Positions 25,901 to 40,600 of a stretch of DNA of 64,000 nucleotides are shown piece after piece. The stretch lies in assembly GCA_963971225.1 (NCBI GenBank), contig OZ020268.1, forward strand, positions 53,680,404 to 53,744,403, written 5' to 3'. Origin of the DNA: Melieria omissa (taxonomy: Eukaryota; Arthropoda; Insecta; Diptera; Ulidiidae). The notes beneath the pieces were generated by a model. It was not told the DNA's origin, did no database searches, and was given only the letters and a program-made list of their open reading frames with translations. The translations under genes were made by a program, and so were the position numbers. Positions within the stretch are counted from its first letter, which is position 1. Each line of letters starts with the position of its first letter.

Positions 25901-28596
25901 AACAAAAATTAAATTAAAAAAACTTAAATTAAAAAATAAATAATACAAAATATAGAAAAATAATATAGCAAATAAGTAAAATAAAATAAAAAAATTAATT
26001 AAATTAAAATAAAATTAAATTAAAAAAAATTAAATTAGATTAAATAATATAAAGTACAGTAAAATAAAATAAAATAAAATACAATAAAATACAATAAACT
26101 AATATAAAATAAAATAAGAATAAATAAAAAAATAATATATCTAAATAAAATCAGACACGCTTGCATACACAACGTACACACTCGTCAATTTGGCAAAGAC
26201 AACTTTCCATTCCATTTCATAAGATAAGATTGACAAAAATAACCAACAATGACAAATTGCCACCGTTCAATGTGGAAATAAATGTGAATACCGCGTGGTA
26301 AATGCCACATGGTTCGAGTACCACGAGACAGCGACAGAGATAGACAACCCATGCAATAAAAGGCGCGAAACAGAGCGAAAGATGGAGAAACATAAGAACC
26401 AGTTAGGTGATGACTAATATAAACAAATAGAAATGAAGCAATGCCATGCGGTGTGCATAAGCAACAACAAATTATAATACTCGATTTCAAGCGTTTTCGA
26501 CTAAAGTAATTGGAACTGATAAGATTAGACGCTGAAAATGTAAACGTTTGATTGATTTATTTGCATGATCGAAGTGCAGTCATTGTGATTCAACACTAAA
26601 CATTACATATCATATAAGTAGTCACGAATTAGTGGGATCAAATAGCGTACAAAAATTTAGTTTTTCATCTGTTTTTAACATGTCATTTCAAGATTTGACA
26701 ATTTAATTTGTCTTGAAGGTTTGCCAAGTTAAAGTTGCACTATTTTTTAGTTATGTTATGCCTTGAATACATTTAAGACGACAGCGAGGGAAACCTAGTA
26801 AACCTAGCTAAATTTCAACTGAAACACTAACAAATTTGTATTGTTTGTTCTAAGTACCCAGAAAAAACATCTGTTTTGAGACCGTGGTGCCAATCATTTG
26901 TCTTTATTGTCTGCGATATACCTAGAAATACTTGCAAGATTGGCGAAAGCAACAACTATGGTCGGTGGTCTTGAAGTTCTCTGAATAATTGTCTCCATTG
27001 GAATGTTCTGTTTGTACATTCTGATAGATGTGGTTGTCTCGCTGCCGTTGTCAATGTGTTCGGGGCATTACGCGATAAATATTGTTTATGCTACTAATTG
27101 TCGGATTTAAAGAACAACATTCATGAAGTCATGACCAAATGTGTTCAGAAAACATTGAAAACTACCTCAAAAGTGTAAAATCCTGTAAAAAGTTTCGTTC
27201 ATTGAACACAATCAAACCACTTTGACCGCTTAATGAAGTTCAGCAGATTCGCTAACTAAATCGGAAACTACATTCTTCGGTCTTTAAAAAGAGAACAGGT
27301 TTTTTTTTAGAGATTTTATACTTCAATAGGTTTCTCAAGGTTTTCGTAGTAAACTTTTGGACATTGCTGAGTAGGACTGTGTGAATTTTATTAGAATAAG
27401 GCACAAAGTTAGTGAATTCTCAAGCTGTTAAAAGCTGACATTATCTGAAATCGGCTCATGGGAAAAGATGCATTAAGCAGCAACAATTGTAAGCGATGTA
27501 CTTGACGTTGTTTGTATATAAGATAAAAACGTAGAGGTAAATAATTAGCAAATGTTTGAGGCAGTGCGGTACACGTACAAACACAGATGCAAATGCATAT
27601 GTACTCATACATAGGCAATTGCAATGTGGCGATAATAATTTAAACATAGTGAGATGTTTATCCCGATTATTAATTAGAAGACGAATTGCATGTATTGAGG
27701 ATTGGTACACACACACATACACGCGCATACGCAAATGCACTTATTTATGTGTGTATGTGTGTATGTGCATTGCACATACAAACTACAAATGCATACAAGC
27801 GTAGATGGGGTGCACGGAATTTGGCGTTGGTGTGGTTGGCGCGTGGGGAGAGGCCCAGACAAAAGGAACGTACGGGCGCCCAGGTGTGCGTTGCCTGCTG
27901 CCTAACCGAATTGGTTAGGCAGCAAGGAGTAGGAACCACAGCAGCCTATTCGGGCAGCGTGCGGTGCATATCCGCTGTCAGTCGCGCTGCTGCACAAATA
28001 AACGCCACAGACAACTTAGCGACGCGCTGGTCGGGTCGTGCGCCGTTCGTATTAATTACGTACAAATGTGCATTGCTGCATATCCTTGCAGCATAATTGC
28101 AGCAAATGTGCACAAACAAACTGTGCACTCAAACACTCACACACAGATGTATGTACATAGTTCTGCAAGTACGCACAATGCCATGCATACAAATGACGGC
28201 CCAACGTTCGACCACAACGCCGCGTCTTCCGGGCGACCTGACTGTGAGACGGCTCGGGCGCCGTACTGCGTCCAGTTCGACTGACAGCCTTTGGTTGCGT
28301 GCGCTGTATGGCAGGGAAGGGTCTATGGCGTTTTGGCGTCTTGAGAAATTTTACGCGCAAGGACAGCTGTCCGAACAGGACATGCCAACAGCGGCGCGAG
28401 CAAATTGCAAAATTTGGACGCTGCTAGCCATGGGATTAGATGCCATGCGGCACGCAGCAACGCCGCCGCCTACATGCGAATTATATTTGGACAAGCGACC
28501 CAGAAGCGACGCCCCCACCACAAACCGCAACACTACAACCTTCAGCGCAATTTGCATATTCTGGCTGACAATGCAAACGCACGGACCACACACGCG

Positions 28597-28635
<39 letters not shown>

Positions 28636-31600
28636 TAATTTGATTGTATTCTGTTATGCAATTGCGTGCATCCGTAGCAACATTTCTATGTATGAGTGTG
28701 TGTGTAGGTGTATTTTGTTAGTTTCCTTGATGCAACAACTTTGGCAGGGAGGCAGCCGACACGCTGGCAATAAGCTGCCGCCGCTTTGCATTGTGTTTGC
28801 ATTGTGTGTTCGAGACATAATAAACATAATTATAATTATTTGTAATATTTGGCAGTGTACGATGCCGTCTCTCCGCAGCACGCAATCGAAATGTATAAAT
28901 TATTGAGATATTGCTGGATTACTACAAATTGACAATTGGGATGAGGATGAGGCGAGTGAGGAGCGAGAGTGCAGATATTACTTTGACCGGCAATAAAATA
29001 TTTAATAAGCATTATATTTGCAATCGAACATTGCCAATGCTTGGCGGCCAACTTGTATTTGTAATTGAAATCTTGTTAGCATAATCTTGACGGGCAGCTA
29101 ATTGCGTCAAGACTGAGAGAGAGAAACAGGAGAGAATGACTGCAGTGCGGCATGAGCCGCAGCCTATAATCAACTAATATGATTTTCAAATTAAAGATAG
29201 GAAAAAAACATTGGGAGTAATTTCAAAGCAATAAATTTACATGCAAACGACATTTAATTGAAATGCAAAAATATGTCAATTGTATGGGGAAAAGTACTTA
29301 ACCCAAGCAAAGACAACTTTTAAAATCCCAAAAATTTAAAACAAAAATTTAGAATTTACACAACATTGGTGCAATGCACCACTTTTCAAAAGAACAACAA
29401 TTCAAGAAAAAACTAAAATACGACGTAAAACGACGTTTGTGTAGTTTTTTTTTAAATAATTTAAATTATTAAAAACTACGCCAAAACTTCCCAACTTTTT
29501 GATACCCAACATTTTGCAAAACCGGCAGCATCAAAACAATATTTATGTGGTTTACTCAAAAATTGCCTGAACTTTTGAAAGCTGTGCCAAAAGTTCCCCA
29601 TTTTCTATGAAAAGTTCGAAAATTGTTGGAATTATTCAAAACTACGCCAAAACTTACCGACTTTGCAATACCCAAAACTTTGCAAAACCACCAGCATCAA
29701 AACATCTTGTTTACTCAAAAATTGTCTGACCTTTTCAAAGCTGTGAAGTTGGAAAATTGTTTGAATTATTCAATAAATGTACCAACTTTGTTATACCCAA
29801 ATTTTTTATACCCAGCATCAAAACAATATCGGTGTGGTTTATTCAAAAATTGTCTGAACTTTTCAAATTTCTATGACAAGTTGGAGAAAAGTAAAAAAAT
29901 ACGAAAAATATAAAACAAAAAGTTAGCATTGACACAACGTTGGTGCCATTTATTGACAAATACTATTTCGAACTTGTAAACTCTTCAAATTGTGCCGAAC
30001 ATTTCCAAAATCTCACGGCAAGTAGCAAAAAAAGTCCAATACATTCAAAAATATACAATTTCCACCACTTTTCAAAATCCCAAAAATGTCAGCAAAAACC
30101 AAAATCAAAACAACTTTTGTGTAGTTTAATGAAAAAAAGTTTGAATTATTCAAAACTTTAACTTTGCATTACCCAAAAAGCCAAACCAGCCAGTATTGCC
30201 AGATACCTAAAATGAATTTGTCATAGATCTAAAAATCTGAAATTCAAGGAATGTGTGACCCTGACAAAAAATAATCCAACAACTGTAGTGTACCAAGTGT
30301 AGACAAAGCACTGCAACTTGAATTATTACCTAATGAGGGGCGAGACGAAGAGGGCACAATAGATATTTTAGGTCCTAGTGCACTTTCCTAAGAACACCTT
30401 TGACTTTTGATACAATCTACGTAAAATGTATCATTCCCAATTCTCACAACTTACAACATTTTCGCTACATAAGGCCGGGGACTCACTCGCGATCTATGCA
30501 GCGTTCTCATAGTCTACAGGTATCCGGCAACAAGGTTCAACCAAGTCATTTGATCTTAGACTGTCTTCAGTTGGTCATCTTTCTTCTCACTGAAATCACG
30601 CAACTTTCGATTAGATCTTCAACCGCGGAATTGGTCAGTACAATTCTTGGCTGTAGCCCAAAAAATTCTTCTTCTGATTCGTTCTAAGCTTGACCATCTG
30701 CTAGCTTGTCTATGACCCCTTTTCTTATGCTGCTAATAGCTTCTTCTCGAGATTTGACGAAGTCAACCTATCCTTTTGATCTTTCGTTGCCAAGTCGTCT
30801 TGTGTCCTCTTGTGTTCCCCAATATTTATAGTTCTAACATAGATCAATTACAAAACTAACGCACTGCAATGTTGTAGACACATACCATAATGCAATGCCT
30901 ATTGAAATATGATAACAACAACAACAATAGCTCTCTTAACTCGCAAGTATTGTATGTGAATATGATAGAAAATTGTAACAACGAAACTTAATGCATATAA
31001 TTTGCCTAGCAATCATTTGCCGAAATCTAGTCAGCATAAAATACCAAGAAAATTGAGAAAAAGAAGGTCAACAACATTGAGTAAATTACACAATTATCAG
31101 GTGTTTATCCTATAGGCAGCTAAGCACACACACAAGGTGACAGGGAAAAGATGTGTTTCAGACAAGAAGTTTACAAATGATATGCAGGGAGCAGTTTACA
31201 GTGAGTACATTTCTAAATTGGTTAAAATAATAGGCCACTTAAACGACAGCTTGTTTCGCATACAAACACACACACATACATACCTACACAAATAAACTGG
31301 CAAATATGAACAAGAGATATTGATGAGAATAAGAACAAAAACATTCGATAATTTCCTGCTGTGTGACAGCATTAAAAACAATCAAACGATTCAATGAACG
31401 AATGGACAACATGTAAATGGCCACTTGAAAATTGCAAGACACTGTATTCAAGTGTAAGCGACGAAAAGCACAACCGCACATAGCACACATTAAACGTGGC
31501 CAATAAGCTGGCCGGTTAATTGGAAGATGTTGCCGCAACAGGCAATGCCGCAAAGACTGCTGCATAGGTTGAGCAAGAAAATGCACCAAACTTGGCTAAA

Positions 31601-34600
31601 TCATTGCAAAATTCTGCATGACCAACGAACAGTAGACATTTCTCTGCAGTCAGTTTGTCAGTCTATCTCTGTGTGTGCGTGTGTGTGGCATTTAAAATGC
31701 CTACAAGTATTTTATTTAAATTAATTATGCCTGAGCAGTCGAGGCACAACGAATGTGTGGTAATTTATTTAACTCGGTTGTCGGGCGGGGGTTGCAGCTG
31801 CCCCAGCTGCTGTGCCGAATTTTCAGGAAAGTGAAAGTGTTTTTTGCACATGAAACATTATGAGGGGTCCATGAAATGTGCAGTTCATTGGTGTTGACTT
31901 TCAGGGCAATTTTCCGGTACATACGAGGACTTGTGAGAAGGCATGGCAACGCTTTGCTGCAGGCAAAAGTGAAAGTGTTTTCTGGCGCATGGAAATGAGC
32001 AAAGATGGCCGAGTGTTGTGTCTACGATGGATTAGTTGGGGTATTCGTTGGCTTGCGTGTAGAGCTTTAAGACTTTTGGAAAATATTTATGGAGTAGAAT
32101 GCGGTAAAAGCACATAGAGTAGACACCATGCATAGCTAAAGTCTTAATATGGTTTAATTAATGGATAGAAGAAACAGATTTTCGATGGGAAAAAACTGTT
32201 TTACTTTTAGAAAAACTAAAGGGAAATACAAATAATAGAAAGATGAAGAAGAAGAAATTGAAGACTTCTAAACTTACATAGAAATACTGTCGGAAGCTTT
32301 GATGAAGAAACTAGGCTTATAGTCTTGCATAATGTTTCTCACTGAAGGAAAAAATATCCCCAGAAGGTGAAGGAACTAGTGTTGCAAGTCTTACTTACTT
32401 ATATAATGTTGCTCACTGAAGGGTTTGGTGAAGGAACTGACGACTTGTAGACTTACATAATGTTTCTCACTCATATAATGTTTCTCACTGAAGTTAAAAA
32501 TCCCTAGAAATACTGTTCGAAGTTTTGGTGAAGAAACTGAAGACTTGTAGACTTACATAGAAATACTGTTTGTCTGACGGAGAAACTATACACTTGTAAA
32601 TTTATATGTTTCTCACTGAAGAAAACTAAAATCTCTAGAAATAATGTTCGAAGTTTTGGTGAAGGGACTAAAGACTTGTAGACTTAAATATCTTTAGGTC
32701 AGGTTAGGTTAGGCAGGGAAGGGTGTTTAAGGCACAGAGACCACATTTCCACTCGGAGGCCAAATTGGCCCATTATGAATCCCTTCTTAAATGGTTCTGG
32801 AGCTAACCAATCAGTCTCAATCCGGGGCAAAGCAGTTAGACCTCTTGATAAAGAAGAGCAGATCCGCTAGAAATCTTACCCCCAGAGTACGGAGTCGGCG
32901 TTCCTGTCAGTGTCCAAAGAAAACTCCAACGAGCTGTACAATAGAGGTTCGAATCAGGGACAGTATATACCCTGTATACATAATATTTCTCAATACGAAT
33001 ATTATGCAACCATTTCATTCCTTGAGTAGAGGCCTAGTTCAATTGTTAGTTATAACGCTAAGTTCAAATTTTATTAAGAAGTATTTGAAAGCTAAGCCAG
33101 TTTTCCTCGCAGAGGCCGTTGCATGGCGATAAAAGGGAAAAAGAACTGTGTTTCCTATAGAAGTAAGAAAAGTTCTGTTCTGCCTAGCTTGGCTTGAAGG
33201 CAAATATTGACGAAGTATTGAAAGCCAGTAATAAGTTGTTGTGGTCAACTAATAAACCAATAATAGTTTGAAATATGGATAGTTAAATATTTTAAGAAAC
33301 CCTAAAAGATTGGATAGGAGAAGGAAACAAGTTGTTTATTGTTTGCTTTAAGGCACAGAAAACGCCTCAAACTTTGGACTCTATATTAGTTGAAGCTCTG
33401 AAGGAATAAACACTCACTATCGACAAGAGTACCAAAGGCTTGGACAACGTTTCCAAAAACAACTGTCGTGCACAAATCAGTGTGGCGCAAATTGGACACA
33501 GCGAACAGCGGCAGTCGGTAAGTACCGACGGTCAGAAAGCCATACACATAGGTTCGACTGCATAGTTTGCTATGCGTTATATATAATGACATTGGCAACG
33601 GTTAATTCCACTAATTTCCCATGCTGACGCACACACACATGTCGGCACATATATGTGTAGTGCGATTTGCATACCTGCGCATAGGAACGCCACAACAGGA
33701 GAAGGAGAATCTTAACCAATCGTCGATTGGCACGCACATGCAGCATTCATTTACCAGGCATCATGCAACAGCAACAACACCAACACTAACACACTATGTG
33801 CATTGCGATACGGTAGGCGGCGGTTGTGACCTCTCGCCATCCTTTTCGAACTGGGCACGCAACGAGGTGTTCAGTTCCACTGTCAGCGCGCGCTCGGCTT
33901 AGAAGCGTTCATTGATGTGCGACAGGCAGTGGTGCGTACACTGACTGCTCCTCTCGATCGAAAAAGCCTAAAGGCCAGTTGCGGCTATGCGGCTATGTGT
34001 GCTGCAGGAATGTGGCAGTCGTGACATGTTGCTGGGCCCATTGCGTTCGCTGTTAAGAATGCACATCAATGAATGCAGTGGGACCAGTGCAACTATGTCA
34101 GGCTTTGATGAGCAACGAGGAAATGACACAAAATTTCACATTTGCGCTGGAAAATTGAGAAAATACCGATTGACACAGCCAGCAATCAAGCACGGTAACT
34201 GCAACAGTAAAGTGGGGTATTGGCAAGAAATGTTTAGTAGTCCAATGAATTTTCTTTGAGCTTAACTCTTAAGCATTTTTTTTTTGCCATATGATGACAT
34301 GCAACTTGTGGACGCCAAAGCCCTAAATTATTTCAGATAATAAAGTTATTTTCTGATTCTCAAATAGTTTGAAGCCGTAAAGAAAAGGGTTAGGTGAGCT
34401 TTTTAGAAGAAATCCACCACTTTAAAATAAGCCAAGCTAATTATTTCTCTCAGCTTTTTAGGAGAAATCAAGGCTGTTTAAGGCTGCCATTATCGGCCCT
34501 CAGGCTGTTCTGCCTCTTTCATCAGCGACCATCAAGGCCACTGTTAACTCATTCGACCAGAATTTTACCCTGTGTCTCGAAATTACTTTTTGGTATTTGA

Positions 34601-37600
34601 ATCATGAGCCTAAGAAGTGTGCACACGACATTTGAAGTTGCCACGCCTCTTTGTTAGAGTTCTAGAGCTAGTTTACTTTTGAACAATTTAACCTTAAAAC
34701 GGGTTAAATACATTTTGTATCAATTTTAATTACAGAAAAATTACACAGAGCAACAAAATCGACATTATTTTTTTTTTCTGAAATCAAACCATACTTTTCT
34801 AAAGGATTTTTCGACGCTGATCACAACTGCGTCCTTAGTTTTTTGATTGTTTGAGCGGCTTAAGAAATATTGATGGTTTTCCTCGGAGGGCGTTTTCCAT
34901 GTTTTTTGACCATTATTCGTATGCAGCTCCTACAAACCTGAAGTCTAAAATGCCATTTTTTTTAACATAGATTAACAATACTCTAACTATGTATTTCAAA
35001 TTTAAAACATTAAAATCGTTTCAAATTTGCAAGAGTTATTCATTTGCAAAGTCAAATTTTCAGTTACTTTGCAAGATTGCGAATACGCAAAAGAATTTTT
35101 CTTACAAAAAATGTATATGGTCATATAGTGAAAGAAGAATGTTGGGGCTTTCAACCAAAAAAGGAATTTTTGAAATACGATGTTTGTAATAGAGTATGTG
35201 TACAAATATGTAAGTTCTCCATTGATAAATTCAGCAACAAGAGCAAGGATTTACTTTTGAGCTATAATATCGGAGCACACTTTTAGGCAGCGGTATGAAA
35301 ATGCTCACATTCATCAAATGCCCTTGACTCATCAAATTTTCAGCTTTGATTTTGATTTTTTTTGCGCCCTAAAAATATGTCGCAGTGAAATATGGAAAAA
35401 CAGCAAGTAGTTTGCTAAGTGTGTGTGGTTGAAATTTTTGCTTGTGTGATGCAACTCTTTTTAGAATAGCTTCTACAGTAATGAACCAATTCAAATTTTG
35501 TTAATGCCCTTGAAAAGACAAATATTGACGCTTGCGAAAATACTTTAGCTACTTTCGTCAATGACGCGAAAAGCATTAGGGGATTTCAATACAAACACGT
35601 GTTCAGAAGATGAAGTCGCATTTACACTCTAACGAGCATAGGCCGAGAATGGCACATACAATAAAAAAAATCTGTTCTATAAGTTTAAGTTACAACCTTA
35701 CACTATACATTGCACACTAACTCCTAGTTGAAAATTGCAACACCGATTTTAAATGAATTTTTATGAAAAATTCGCGAAAATTGAACTTTGAAGGGCCATA
35801 GCCATGTTAACCCTTGACCAATCGAAATCGACTATGGTCAGAATTATAGCTTGAGGATTCGTTATTGTGTCATAAAAAAATTATCGTGTTTTTCAACATA
35901 TTACAAATGCAATAAAAATTCAAAGATGAAAAAACGTGGAAAACACCTCCTAGCAAAAAGCCCCAATAACTTAGAAACCGCTCAAACAATCAAAAAACTA
36001 AGTACGCAGTTGTGATCAGCGTCCAAAAATCCTTTAGAAAAGGTTTACTAGAACTCGGAAAAATTTTGGCTGTTGCTCAGTGTTATTTAATATTTATGAA
36101 CAAATACAAAATGATTAGTTTTTGATTTTATTTAACCATTATTAAAGAAGCAGGGTTTTGTCAAACGGGCCCAATTCGTAGACTTCAATTAGAAAACAAA
36201 CTTTTCCTGATATCGCTGCAAATTATCAGAAAATATTTTGGGTATAATAGTAAAATGTTTGTAATTTGCTTTGAATTCACTTCTAAAAGTATTAATTTGC
36301 TGGTGCCTACTTAAATTAAATCCATAAATCAATCGTAGCTTTAACTATAAGATGACAAATAGGTAAAGTTGCTCTCAGGCAACTTTGGGGTTAACAAATG
36401 GATCACATTGACCCAGGAGCGTACATGGTAGGCTAAGAGCTGCTGCAGGTGGACGAAACTTATGTTTCCTGTCATCTCTGGCAAATGCTTACAGTTTCTT
36501 CTGTGACTATGCGGAAGGAACTGTGCAGTTAGTCGGGTTGGTTACTATATCGTGACTGTGGTAAGAATTATGAAACGGCGGACCACTTTCTGTGTTCCAG
36601 TTTAAGACGTTTGGCATCGATGTGTTAACCCTTTCCGACATGAAAATAAACCCGTTCTGTATGAATTGTATGGGCTGTAATCCAATATATTGGACATTGT
36701 GACTGAAAGGGTTAAGAAGCAAGCACCTTGGCTCCCTGGCACTCCAGGATCTATCCAGATTTCTCCGGAGGTCAGGTAGATTCAAAACACATTACAAGTA
36801 CAAAGGAAGTTTGTAATGTCTGAGTGCTGCGCTTATGAAACTATTCCGACATATGAAACAAAAGCTAATAATTTCTTTCAAAATAAATTTTGAAAAGCAC
36901 TAAAAACAACAACGCAAGACCTGCTCTTTCTTTCTTTCAATTTGCACGTGAGTGGCCCATACACTTTTATGAAATGATCACTAGTTATTGTTGTTTTTGT
37001 AAATTATTTCCCCTGTAATGTGCAACTAAAAACAGCAACCAGTGACTGAACAGATAAGAAAAGTACAACAAGAATAGCCACCAAACATACGAATGTAACA
37101 AAAAGCAGCACACACTATCTCCATAGGGCAGACCATACACTTGTCCACAAAATGCAATAGCAACAACAACAGCAATGCTAGCATTGAAAATTCCTACCAA
37201 CTACATTCTGCAGCGATTCGTCTGATTTTGGTTATTTTTGCAATATTGCAGTCGACGTCCAGCCAAGCTGGCCTCGTGTGGTTCGTATAGTTAGTGACAG
37301 CAATTGTTCATAGTTTTTGTTGGAACTTTGCGAAAACTTGTCCCGAAACTGCCAAATCGTTCAAGAAGAATTTCGGGCACGCAAAGCGCACTCGAAGCGA
37401 CACACGCAACGACATTCACATGGCGTAATGCAACAGCAAAAGTTGCTGCGAAAAGTTGAGCACACACAAAATTGTTTTTCTTGTTGTTGTTGCTGTTATT
37501 GTATTTGTCAAAAAGTTGAATATGCCCTGCAGTTGACGCGGCTGCTAGCCACATTTGCTGTTTTGCTTGCGTTGCGTTGCATTGCGTTGCCGCCGAAGCG

Positions 37601-40600
37601 ACTGTCGTTCGGTTTTTGTTACTGTTGGCAATGCATGCGGCTGTGCATTAAATTTTCGGCTAGTTAACTAATTTGGGCAAACATTTTAATGCCATGCATG
37701 CAATGGTGGTAGTTGTGCGTGTAAATAAGTTGGCGCTTCCTTTGCATACACACCACACTCAACCAGTGTGAGGCTGTGCGTGCATGTGTGAGAGTGTATG
37801 TGTGAGTGAGCTCTTTTGAAGGAATTCAATTTGAAGCGGCAAAGAGTTTTTCAAAGTGAACAAGTTGCGGCACAACTCTGTCATTTGTTGGGAAATTTCA
37901 CAAGCGCGCAAAATGCAATTTAATGAAAATGTTATTCAATTTTTCATAACTCACCGGGTACTTCTATTTTGTCTGGATCTTCATCATCGTCAAAATCAGA
38001 ACCAGAATCATCCTCATCAAAGTCGTCGTCAAAGTCAATGGACTTTTTCAAGGAAGCCTGGAAAATGAGAAAAAATTAATGTTTGATTAGACATCAATTA
38101 AAATTGATTAAAGTCCAATTGAGAGCTGAGTAAATCTTGAGTGAAAGTTGGAAAAATAAAACAAAATCGTGTTGAAAATTCACTTAAATAATGTAAGTGG
38201 AATTAATTACACAGGGCAACAAATTTCGACTTATGGTCGGCTTTTCTGGGTTTGACATCAGTTCTAGGGTAATTAGGGACCGCTGATTTCGAATCCGCAA
38301 ACCGTTTTTTAAACTTAATTTCCGTTTTCCCATAAAATGGGCGTGTCACTTTTTTAGATTTTCCCTGACTTTTTTCACGTTTGGGATTGTAATTTCTAAA
38401 CCAATAAACCGGTTGACATGATTTTCACTTTGTGGCATTTACAACGCCTCTCGGCTTCTTTTCCAATGTCATTTATTTTTATCAGTTTTACAATTCCGCG
38501 GTAATTGGACCTCAAAGTCGGAAAATATGGAATTTTAAGGCGTTTTCTTTGATGTTAAAAAACATGTACATTTTTCGTAAATCAAGTGTCAAGTCATGTA
38601 TACCACGAAAGCGGAAACATCAAGTAATGAAACACAGCCAAATTAATTGGTGTGATTCCCATTCTCATCGAAATAATTGCAAACATGTACAATAGTAATT
38701 TTCATCATTTTTCATACTTATTCCTTAAATAATTATTTTAAATGTGAGTTCCCACTTAGATAAGAAACATAACATAAACATAACAACTAAATATTTGTTT
38801 AGATAACAATGACAGCAAAAAATTCATTATTTATAAGAAGCAAATTATTTTATGCTACATAAAACTTTCCCTAAAGACCTGCGCGAGAATCGAATGGCCG
38901 CAAGCGCAGGCAATACGTATGTGTGACAGTTTCCATTGAAAATCTGTTCACATTGAACACTCCACAGTCTACAAGACATCCAAATGGACTTAATAACACT
39001 GATGCTCTCATTCCAGAAGTGATTGTTTTTATATATTTAGGCCATAGTGCGACACAACCAATTCAATCTCTTGTGCAACCTTTATTTTAACCGTTCGTTT
39101 TCAAGCTTTGGAGATTCTCAGTATAACTTTTGCCAAAAACGGACTGAGAAGATGGTTTTTACTCTTCAAGAAAGGACTTATAGATATGAACACAAATGAT
39201 TGAAAACTTCTCAACAGAGTGGCGATGGTGTCAACTTCGATAGCTTAAACCTTAATCTATTCTTTCTACTTCTGAGCCATTGTAATGTCGTTCCGACTGA
39301 ACTCATTGTCGCATAGGATCAACCTAGGAGAAATCCTTGATAGGCATTACTTCCCATTGTTTCCTAGCCTATACAAAAAGTACGCGTGCCCATGCAAAGG
39401 GCAAAGATGGACCTTTTTTACTTCTATTGTTGTCTTAAAAGAGCATCCAAAGATACCATCTATAGTCATCCTAAAAGAGCAATAAAAGAAACCTGATTTT
39501 ACTATCCACAAAAGTACTTAAGGAAACCACATTTTGCTAGGCGGAGCTGGCCGCTCTACTCGAAGCTTGCAATTTTTTCATTTCATTTTTCATTTCATTT
39601 CATTTATTTCAAAGTCTAGAGAAATTTAACTTACAGACTAAGCAACAAGAACTTAAAAATAAAATAGCTGAAGAAAAACAAAGAAATGCAGGCGATATTC
39701 TAATTCTCTGGGCCAGACTCGATTCCCATGTCGTCTCGGACTCTTGTCAGCTGCCTTAGAACTCTAAATGAGATTCCTAACTAAGATTTTGTCTTTAGTT
39801 GTGTTGAGTACCTGGACACAGGAACATTCTAGGGAACTCCAGGGCAGATTATATAGCAAGTCAGAACGTCCAGAACGAAACAAATCTTGCTATAGTTTTT
39901 ACTACTTGTAAATTTATCGTAAATGCCACCTCCATCCATATGGCAAACAGATGATGCCAAGTATTGGAAGACAGATTTGGCTGAAACCTAAACCAGATAG
40001 AAACTATTGTCGAGATCATCACATGACACTGTCGCATTGGTATTCATGCTGGATCTATTTTCAAATAAGTGTTCCTAAATCTCCAGAGATGAGACGATGA
40101 TGGAGTGTCCAATACCTTTTGTTAAACTGATCTACGCTCAGCATCTACATGTCTAATCCTTCAACGCTAAAACTAGTAGCAGAAGCTGTACCAAAATGCG
40201 TCCTAAAATTCGGCTCGTTCAAGAGATGCGAACCAGCTGGTTGATGGGCAGACAAACGAATGAACAAATAGACAAACGTACAAATGGAAGATAAACAGAC
40301 TTTCGAATGGACAGACATACGAATGAACGAACAAATAGACCTACGGATGTACTGACGAAGAATGAACCAGTAAATACGCATACCAACGAATGGACTGCAA
40401 GACACAAATTTCTAAATGAACAATTGAACGGATCGAAAGGCAGACCAACGGATGAACTGATGGAGAGACCAATGAATGGATGGATATAAAGGTAGACGTA
40501 CGAATGAACGGATGGACAACATGGATGGGCTACAAAAGGACAGATTGACAGGCCTACGGATGTACTGACGCAGACTGAATGAACAGATAGACGTAACGAA

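Noticed and set aside
27896..27924. microRNA precursor
   Set aside because: The stem is only 12 bp; a precursor needs a stem of about 22 bp or more.
28097..28906. 269-codon plus-strand frame
   Set aside because: It runs through a CA microsatellite and unrelated sequence on both sides. No domain and no splice support.
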